From the IMG/VR virus record IMGVR_UViG_3300006752_000286, positions 1 to 21,439 of that record: a stretch of 21,439 nt of DNA. One strand, 5' to 3'. Source of the stretch: a virus. Shown one piece after another: positions 15,516 through 21,439 of the stretch; the stretch's first letter is position 1; every line of letters starts with the position of its first letter. Under the pieces are notes generated by a model. The model saw nothing but the letters and a program-made list of their open reading frames with translations. It was not told the DNA's origin and did no database searches. The translations under genes and the position numbers were made by a program.

Positions 15516-18500
15516 CAGAATATATTGAAGTAGGTGTTCAAGTTGGACTCGATGCCCGTGCGGTTGGTGGATTGGCTTGTGTTGTAGATTATGATTTCCT
15601 GCATAGTTCCTCCCCACGGCTGCTGTGCTGCTCCTTGGTTTCGGCTTCCAATCATCAAGTCGTCCGTAACTGAAAACGTCTGAAGGCTGGACTTCGTACT
15701 ATTTGAGCCATTTACGGCCAACTCTTGAGAAGCACCGTTGTAGTCCGCAAAAATTAAACTCTGCACATCTTGTGATTGAGCAACATCTAAATCACTAGAG
15801 CGACATCTCCAACTCATATTGGGAGTAACGTAAATCAATTCATAGCCTACATTAATACCAGACTGAGCGGACACGAGTGCTTGAACAGTTTGTATTTGCG
15901 TTATCGCTGTCGCTACACCTATGCATGAAACATTTTCGTCCGTTATAACATTTCCTGATTGCATAAATCTAGTTGCAGTAAAGTCCAAAGCGGGCTTCCC
16001 GTTCAAGGCAGGTTCGGTAATGACCGCAGTACCGTCGTATATCTCTGGTTGAATACTTGACGCAGCTTGAGACGCGTCATTTGACCCTCCACTCTGGTCA
16101 TACCATACACTGACCGCGAGTGGGTCTGCCCCACCAAACGAAATGATGGCAGACGTATCGAGGTCACCGTTACTATCAAACCCGATGTCTTGCTCGTCAA
16201 AGGGGGCTACCGTTCTGCGTACACGCATGGCGGAGCCGCTGTACGTGGAGCTCAACTTGCGGACGCTGTATGCTGCCGCAGCGCCGGGGTAGTCGTCGAG
16301 TAGGTATACCTCATCAGATTCGCTGTAATCCCAAACGAGATAGAGGTACTCATCGGTGGTCGAGGGCATCAAGAAATCTGCCGTGTACTCGGGTTGTGCG
16401 CCTACAGGTGTCTCAGTATTAGCCGCACCCAAGAGCGTCACAATATCCGCTTGCTCATACTTAACATTAGTACGCAACCACTTGAACGTGTCGGATGGGC
16501 GCAACGTATAGTTGTCCGTGCCAATCCTGTTGTACGCCATAGTGATAGTGCTACCATTGGTTGGACCAAGGTTGCTACCCTGAGCTACAGTAAACTCCTG
16601 CCAGTCTGAGATGACAGGGCCTAACGCGGCATCGTCAAACGTAACGGCGGTACTACTCAAAGGAGAGACGAACACACCATCTTGCCAGAAGAATTCGCTA
16701 TGGATGGATTGCCGTGCTTCATCAGGACGGTTAACCGTAATCAACCTCACGTTCAAGTCCACCTCGTTCGGGCACTTGACCTGAACCTGCAACACGAAGC
16801 GTTCCGTCCCCGTGTAGTTGAGGTCGATACCAACCGTATTGTCTACGATGGAGTTCTTGTTGACGCTAGGCACAGAGGGTTGAGACGCATTGCTGATAGG
16901 CCCGGTAACCACAGGTGTTGACGTTGGGTCGTCGGGGTACGTAGTAGAAATCGTGGCTTCGTCACCGTCGGTAGCCTCAATGATGTTGTAATTTATAGTT
17001 ACGTCACCAGTGATATTGCCGAGGTTGACGCAGAAACTCTGTTGAGCCGGAGTAAGAAGGAAAGTCTGGATGGTATTGCACTCGATGCAATCCTCCTGAC
17101 CGGGTAGGAACGTGTCGTTACTTGCTAACACGTACTCGTTCATATACGGGTCGTACCCCCCAAGCTTCTGCGTGTTGAAGTTGGTAATGAACTCATCGCG
17201 GAACCAGCTCCGCATACCGTTCTCGCTGATGACCGTGAGCTGCTCTTTCTGCCCATCGCCATAGAGGTGGATGACAGAGCCGCGCTTGGCGTCGGTAAAG
17301 AACTTATGAGGTCCCCACTCAGCAAAGCTCTCGGGGTTGTTGCTGATACCGAAGTCTTCTACTCGGGCCACCTGATTACCCAACACTTCAGGCACGGACG
17401 TAACCACGCTCTCACCAGTAGCGTCGGTAAGGAGGTTCTTACCCGCCAACACGTAGCTAATCTTATCCTCCTGCAACGTGAGGATATCGGTACGCCTAGC
17501 GAACAGCTTCTCTACAGGCCCATAGCTGTCCTCTAGCGGCTTGAAGTTGAGCAACCCAAGGTTGAACTCATTGAGCTTGTTGATGTTGGTCTCATCGTTG
17601 ATGACGCCACTGTACGTCAGGTCAGCAAAACGTCGCACCGCAGCGAACCGCTCGTCGCTGGTCGTAGTAACGCGGTTGCCCAAGGTGATGGGCTTGCCCT
17701 TTACGGAGTCACGAATCTTATAGCTCTCTACGCCATTGCCAAAGCTGATGCAGTTGAAGAACGCCGTGTCTATGATGGCCGGTTGAGTCCCCGTCTGGTC
17801 TTGTACATTGCCGTAGTGCCAACCATTATTCTGGTCAATAATAAAAGACTGGCTCGACTCATACCACAGGTCGGGAAGCGCAGGCTGCGGCTCCGTCTCG
17901 AAAACAACAACATCAGTAGAACGAGTTACCGTCCACTCAGCTTTAATCCGAGAGCGGCGGTTGGGACTGCTGCCAGAAAGACCACCGGGACACTTATTGG
18001 TGCCAAAAGCAACAAAGGAAATGTCTCCGGAAAATACATTGAAGAAGATATTGTTTACTGCGGGGTCACCGTTTACTCCAAAGTCTGGAGTGACATTGGG
18101 GTCAACGGTAGTTATGCCATAAACTAAATTGGTTGGAGCTGCTTCTGCGGGGTCGCCAGATACACCTAGTGCTGCCTGAATGTCATCAATAACAGTGTTC
18201 GAAGTTCCCACTCCATAAAACCATTCAGTAATGTCGTTGTAGTCTGCCTCGACTTCCCATGTATGGTCGAAGTCTAATGTCCTCGTTTCACATAGAGCTT
18301 CACCACGACCTTGACGGGTAAAGCTCATGGTAAGTCTAATACGCGTTCCAGTCAGAATATCATTGGAGTCAAACCCCGTGTAAACTAATCGCGGATATGT
18401 GCCGGATTCACCATCTCCGTTTTCTGTACTCTGGTCGTCATTACCGTTGGTTCCGGCAGACTGCTCTCCGGGGGCGATGTTACTGATGTTCAACGGAAGT

Positions 18501-20173
18501 CCATACGTGAAGTTGGGCTTCATCTTCATATAGGTGCCACCAATAGCTGGTATAGGTTCAGCGCCCGTGTCGTCTAGCTCGCCCTCGGCGAAAGACTTCT
18601 TTTCTAATACAGTAGCGTAAGTGCAAGACGTAACAGCACCAGAGGTATCGCTCTTTACGACATACCTGTCTCCCTCTTCAACCTTGGCTGCGTTCTCTCC
18701 TTCGAGCAGGAAATACACCTCTCCCGAATCGGTAGGGTACTCAAAGTTCTGGTTGGTATAGATGGTCTCGTACCCTTCGCTGTCGGGCTTGATGACGAAC
18801 TTGTATCGCGAAGCCCAAGAAGGGGCGGACATGATAGAAGGAATCGTTACCCGAATACGGTTCTGAAAAATAGACTGACCACAATCAATCTCGACCTTGT
18901 TGTTTGGCGCGACAAGGGCGGTACTAGACCGTCCGAACTCATCCATGTATACGATACCAATCTCATAGACTCGGTTGCTATGTAGACTCGGAGCCGATGG
19001 TGTTGCGGGACTAACTCCATCAGGTCTATCCAAAGGCGTACGAACCAACGAAACGTTGTACCCCAGCTTATTGGACAGGCCGTCAGAGTTAACCATGTCG
19101 TACCCCTCGAGGTAGTTGCCATAGACAATCCTATTTCCCATCAAGGTCTGAGCCTTAGCCAACCTAGGTACGTTGTCATACAGTCGCAGTATCTCGCTCT
19201 CAGGAAGGATGGTAAAAATCTTCTGCTTGCTAAACTGAATGGTGTAGTCAGAGTTGTCGGTCAAAGCGGAGTTTGCCTTGTCTACCTTTTCAATGACACG
19301 GATGATATTGTCATCCATCTCCTTGAACAAGATGTCGATACCCTTAACCAAAGAGTCCCCAGTACGCACCGTAACGTCGCACACCTGCACGGAGTTGACC
19401 ATACCCTCGTTGAGGTACGACTCAGTGGTAAAGGCAAACGGCTCGCTCTCAAATACAGGAGCACTAAACATAGACGTTGCCGAGTACTCGTTGTTGGCAT
19501 ACTCCCAACGGTAACCAAAGCACAACAGCCTGTCCTCCATGTAGTTCTCCCTAGAGACCACCGCAACAGGTGCTACCACAGGTGCTTCTAAAGGAGGGCG
19601 CTTTATGACGAGAATGTCGTTGCCTAAAACGCCACTATCCACAAAAGCCACGGGCTCAGGATAGGCCGTGGCTACATTGATTCGACGCGGAGGGTTGAAG
19701 TCGTCGGTAAAGAACAACAGCCCGTCAACCAAGTCGATACCCGTAATCAAATACTGCGGGTCAAAGTTGAGAGTCGTATCACTATTCGTAGGGTCGGAAG
19801 CGTCCTCGATACTCACCACATGGTACGTCAGCAGGTCGCTGCGCATATTGTATGAGACGATGAGGTCGAGCTTACCTGTGGCGCCTTCAGTAAACGATGG
19901 GTCGTGAACGAACCAGTACATGGTCTCGTTGGCTCCATCGCTATACGCCCCTAGGCACGTGGCGTTATCGCTAAGGGCAGTGCCCGTAGGTGGATACACC
20001 AAACTGGTAAGGCGGCTGTTACCCTTGGTATTCTCTACCGCTCCAATCTCCGAGTCCTCGGTGGAACCCATGCGAATATTGCGGGCATCGATATACTCAC
20101 CTTGGGGGACAAGGCGCTCGTCTACGCTCTTGTTCATACGCCCCTTAATGAAGTTCCTTACCAGATTTGCCAT
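15515..20173 (-). CDS. tail nozzle (P22 gp10-like stabilisation) protein with C-terminal lectin-like domain, 1552 aa
   Basis: The N-terminus has the hallmark of podoviral tail nozzle proteins: GRMNKSVDERLVPQGEYIDA, then NIRMGST and GAVENTKGN. Further family-type blocks are CFGYRWEYANNEYSATSMFS (near 215), LRLYDNVPRLAKAQTLMGNR (near 330) and FFTDAKRGSVIHLYGDG, then GMRSWFRDEF and GGYDPYMNEYVLAS (about 955-1020). These point to the beta-propeller nozzle that closes the short tail below the portal and adaptor. A region at about 1030-1150 looks like an Ig-like beta-sandwich. Residues about 1300-1552 form a LamG/arabinofuranosidase-B-like domain. At 1552 residues it is much longer than P22 gp10 (about 470), reflecting these additions. 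The start forms TAATG with the preceding stop and the end forms TGATG with the next start. A role in receptor contact is inferred. Confidence 0.85.
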   Translation of the reverse strand: MANLVRNFIKGRMNKSVDERLVPQGEYIDARNIRMGSTEDSEIGAVENTKGNSRLTSLVYPPTGTALSDNATCLGAYSDGANETMYWFVHDPSFTEGATGKLDLIVSYNMRSDLLTYHVVSIEDASDPTNSDTTLNFDPQYLITGIDLVDGLLFFTDDFNPPRRINVATAYPEPVAFVDSGVLGNDILVIKRPPLEAPVVAPVAVVSRENYMEDRLLCFGYRWEYANNEYSATSMFSAPVFESEPFAFTTESYLNEGMVNSVQVCDVTVRTGDSLVKGIDILFKEMDDNIIRVIEKVDKANSALTDNSDYTIQFSKQKIFTILPESEILRLYDNVPRLAKAQTLMGNRIVYGNYLEGYDMVNSDGLSNKLGYNVSLVRTPLDRPDGVSPATPSAPSLHSNRVYEIGIVYMDEFGRSSTALVAPNNKVEIDCGQSIFQNRIRVTIPSIMSAPSWASRYKFVIKPDSEGYETIYTNQNFEYPTDSGEVYFLLEGENAAKVEEGDRYVVKSDTSGAVTSCTYATVLEKKSFAEGELDDTGAEPIPAIGGTYMKMKPNFTYGLPLNISNIAPGEQSAGTNGNDDQSTENGDGESGTYPRLVYTGFDSNDILTGTRIRLTMSFTRQGRGEALCETRTLDFDHTWEVEADYNDITEWFYGVGTSNTVIDDIQAALGVSGDPAEAAPTNLVYGITTVDPNVTPDFGVNGDPAVNNIFFNVFSGDISFVAFGTNKCPGGLSGSSPNRRSRIKAEWTVTRSTDVVVFETEPQPALPDLWYESSQSFIIDQNNGWHYGNVQDQTGTQPAIIDTAFFNCISFGNGVESYKIRDSVKGKPITLGNRVTTTSDERFAAVRRFADLTYSGVINDETNINKLNEFNLGLLNFKPLEDSYGPVEKLFARRTDILTLQEDKISYVLAGKNLLTDATGESVVTSVPEVLGNQVARVEDFGISNNPESFAEWGPHKFFTDAKRGSVIHLYGDGQKEQLTVISENGMRSWFRDEFITNFNTQKLGGYDPYMNEYVLASNDTFLPGQEDCIECNTIQTFLLTPAQQSFCVNLGNITGDVTINYNIIEATDGDEATISTTYPDDPTSTPVVTGPISNASQPSVPSVNKNSIVDNTVGIDLNYTGTERFVLQVQVKCPNEVDLNVRLITVNRPDEARQSIHSEFFWQDGVFVSPLSSTAVTFDDAALGPVISDWQEFTVAQGSNLGPTNGSTITMAYNRIGTDNYTLRPSDTFKWLRTNVKYEQADIVTLLGAANTETPVGAQPEYTADFLMPSTTDEYLYLVWDYSESDEVYLLDDYPGAAAAYSVRKLSSTYSGSAMRVRRTVAPFDEQDIGFDSNGDLDTSAIISFGGADPLAVSVWYDQSGGSNDASQAASSIQPEIYDGTAVITEPALNGKPALDFTATRFMQSGNVITDENVSCIGVATAITQIQTVQALVSAQSGINVGYELIYVTPNMSWRCRSSDLDVAQSQDVQSLIFADYNGASQELAVNGSNSTKSSLQTFSVTDDLMIGSRNQGAAQQPWGGTMQEIIIYNTSQSTNRTGIESNLNTYFNIF
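15518..16290 (-). other. LamG / arabinofuranosidase-like carbohydrate-binding domain of the nozzle protein
   Basis: Residues about 1300-1552 contain AAYSVRKLSSTYSGSAMRVR, then EQDIGFDSNGDLDTSAI, VSVWYDQSGGSNDASQ and GKPALDFTATRFMQSG. The domain closes with GGTMQEIIIYNTSQS and TGIESNLNTYF. This order is characteristic of concanavalin-like domains related to the arabinofuranosidase B family, common in Bacteroidota adhesins and phage tail proteins. Four sequence lines in this domain (15721-15960) total about 40% G+C, against 52-57% in two lines of the propeller (17161-17280). That fits recent acquisition or diversification of a receptor-binding module. Confidence 0.7.
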
Positions 20174-21096
20174 TACTTAATCCACTTGTCGCGACCACGC
20201 ATATTCATCAGCAAACGCCCGGGATGGATATTGCTGACGCGAAGCTTCGCGTTGCGCAGAAGCGCGTTCTTTTTCTTTCTTGCCCGACCCACGATGTATT
20301 CCTGTACACCCAACTTGGCGTCAAGGATGGCGTACTGGATGTATGCGTAGACGTACTCCTCGAACATCTTGTTCACGCTAATCTCAGCGTTGTTACCGCC
20401 CTCCATGCCGTCGCTAACGTACTCGATGACGCACAGCTCGTCAGCCATGTGACTGCTGAAGTTGATGACACCCCCCTTCTTGTTGATACTAAACGTAGGG
20501 TTTGCGTTAGCAGTCTCCGTATTCAAGCCATAGCGGGCGCCGATGTTGTAGTCGAAATACCACATGCCGTCGCAGCAGTATCCAAGCTGCCCATCGAACT
20601 GATTGTTTCCGTTGAGGTAAATGCTCTGCTTAGTTCCCTTAATCCTGTCGTAATCGATAGTGGAGTCTTGAGGTCGCAGGATAGCTCCCTGCTCGTCAAA
20701 AAGAATACGGCAGTTGTTGTCTTGCAGATACGCCGTACTCCAATTGGTCTGGATGTTCTCCGTTAACGGTCGAAGAATCCCGTCCTTATACAGGGAAATG
20801 CGTACCCAATTAACATAGTCTGGAGGGAGGACAAACCGTAAGCTGTCACAGACACTGAGCTCAAGAACCTTAATCTCTTTCAACGAGTCGTAGTTCAACT
20901 CTTGAATGGCACGCTTGGCATGAAACAGAATCTTGTACCGCTCCTCGTTATTGACAAGGGAGTGGTTGCCGTTGTACATCAACAGGAAGTTGTTGACGAT
21001 ATCCTGCAACGAAACGTATTGGTAGCTACCCCAGTTTGCGTCTTCAGGTGCAGCACCGCCGTTCTCGTAGTACTGGTAGTCTGTGATATATGCCAT
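20173..21096 (-). CDS. head-tail adaptor / tail ring-type protein, 307 aa
   Basis: The protein opens MAYITDYQYYENGG, then GSYQYVSLQDIVNNFLLMY, YKILFHAKRAIQELNYDS and DSLRFVLPPDYVNWVRISLY. An N-terminal helical bundle followed by a beta segment with LPPDYV is the pattern I associate with adaptor-type connector proteins encoded just before the nozzle gene in short-tailed phages, the position of P22 gp4 or T7 gp11. The C-terminal 50 residues are basic (VGRARKKKNALLRNAKLR), with a possible DNA- or portal-facing tail. It starts and ends with TAATG overlaps (21096 and 20173), so it is coupled to both neighbours. The family name is inferred from motif style and gene order rather than a domain hit. 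Confidence 0.7.
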   Translation of the reverse strand: MAYITDYQYYENGGAAPEDANWGSYQYVSLQDIVNNFLLMYNGNHSLVNNEERYKILFHAKRAIQELNYDSLKEIKVLELSVCDSLRFVLPPDYVNWVRISLYKDGILRPLTENIQTNWSTAYLQDNNCRILFDEQGAILRPQDSTIDYDRIKGTKQSIYLNGNNQFDGQLGYCCDGMWYFDYNIGARYGLNTETANANPTFSINKKGGVINFSSHMADELCVIEYVSDGMEGGNNAEISVNKMFEEYVYAYIQYAILDAKLGVQEYIVGRARKKKNALLRNAKLRVSNIHPGRLLMNMRGRDKWIK

Positions 21097-21439
21097 TACT
21101 GCTCTTTCTCTTCTGCGTTAGCGTACTGATATACGTCGCCCTCGCGAATGCTCATGCCAGCCATCTGTAAGATGCCATAAACAAGCCTAGGTTCATCATC
21201 GATAGGCAGCTCAAAGTCTTGGTAATCCGTAGAGGACTGATTGAATACCGGCTCTCCGTTTCCAAGCGTGATATACGTCCACTTCGGGTCGAAGGGATAC
21301 CGAACGTATTGGCACACCACATCGCCCTGTGCGTACGTAGTACCCGTAGGATATACTGTGACCACCTGCCCAGCGGCGGGATTGTCGATGGTGTAAGCGG
21401 GATACTGCTCCGACGGGGCCGTCAAGTTCGAGTTTGCCA
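21096..21439 (-). CDS. small virion-operon protein, start just outside the window (partial)
   Basis: The frame is open to the right edge. Reading in, the codons are ?TG-GCA-AAC-TCG-AAC-TTG-ACC, so the product may begin (M)ANSNLTAPSEQY if the next base outside the window makes ATG. That would leave about 113 codons inside the window. The TTG at 21423-21425 is the only in-window start this far upstream and is less likely. The sequence is beta-rich with PFDPKWTYITLGNG, then a helical C-terminal segment LVYGILQMAGMSIREGDVYQ and a Glu-rich end. It is co-transcribed with and directly before the adaptor-type gene (TAATG overlap). I do not know its function; a small head-completion or tail component is plausible from position. 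Confidence 0.65.
   Translation of the reverse strand, partial: ANSNLTAPSEQYPAYTIDNPAAGQVVTVYPTGTTYAQGDVVCQYVRYPFDPKWTYITLGNGEPVFNQSSTDYQDFELPIDDEPRLVYGILQMAGMSIREGDVYQYANAEEKEQ

Noticed and set aside
15516-15617. 34-codon upstream extension of the 262-residue virion protein
   Set aside because: The extension is His/Gln-rich and is the nozzle coding sequence read in another frame. The TGATG junction at 15515 gives a better start and a normal N-terminus.
20167-20766. Plus-strand open frame of 199 codons
   Set aside because: It is antisense to the adaptor-type gene, which has convincing family-style motifs and TAATG junctions; the plus-strand product resembles nothing.
1-21439. tRNA genes, CRISPR arrays, insertion sequences, integrase or attachment sites
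   Set aside because: Genes abut or overlap almost everywhere. No regularly spaced repeats, cloverleaf-compatible gap, transposase or recombinase motif was seen.

Overview
The window reads as part of the genome of a tailed, podovirus-like bacteriophage. Coding density is nearly complete: the largest gap between genes is about 20 bases. There are no rRNA, tRNA, IS or CRISPR elements. The structural genes carry hallmark motifs of short-tailed phages, in the style of crAss-like and related environmental Bacteroidota phages. These include a P22 gp10-like tail nozzle protein, a head-tail adaptor-like protein before it, an Ala/Gly-rich ejection-type protein and a giant internal-virion-type polyvalent protein. 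Most starts lack a good Shine-Dalgarno sequence, which fits a Bacteroidota host but does not prove it. The host and exact taxonomy are inference.

Layout. Bases 1-1630 are a plus-strand block of small overlapping genes: the tail of an unidentified gene, a PD-(D/E)XK-like nuclease, a VRR-NUC nuclease, a very acidic 102-residue protein, a free-standing DnaA DNA-binding domain with a helical tail, and a 48-residue zinc-ribbon protein. This is a DNA-metabolism or regulatory module. It meets the structural block head-on, and the two terminal stop codons overlap by 8 bases (1623-1630).

Bases 1623-21439 are one minus-strand structural operon. In transcription order (right to left) it encodes a small protein (start just off the window), a 307-residue adaptor/ring-type protein, a 1552-residue tail nozzle protein ending in a LamG/arabinofuranosidase-like lectin domain, a 262-residue virion protein, a 159-residue cupin-like protein, a 354-residue Ala/Gly/Gln-rich ejection-type protein, a 649-residue virion protein and a 3202-residue giant. 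Almost every junction is a stop-start overlap (TAATG, TGATG or ATGA), so the operon is probably translationally coupled.

The most unusual element is the giant protein. It has a duplicated 26-residue N-terminal motif, an 11-A run just after it, an FtsK-gamma-like winged helix, an HExxH metallopeptidase-like domain, more than 500 residues of charged coiled coil, and a hydrophobic C-terminal region like those of large polyvalent phage proteins. It looks like a multi-domain protein carried in the capsid and delivered with the DNA. No virion RNA polymerase signature was seen. The left block, with two nucleases, an acidic possible DNA mimic, a DnaA-type DNA-binding domain and a zinc ribbon, is the second region worth following up.
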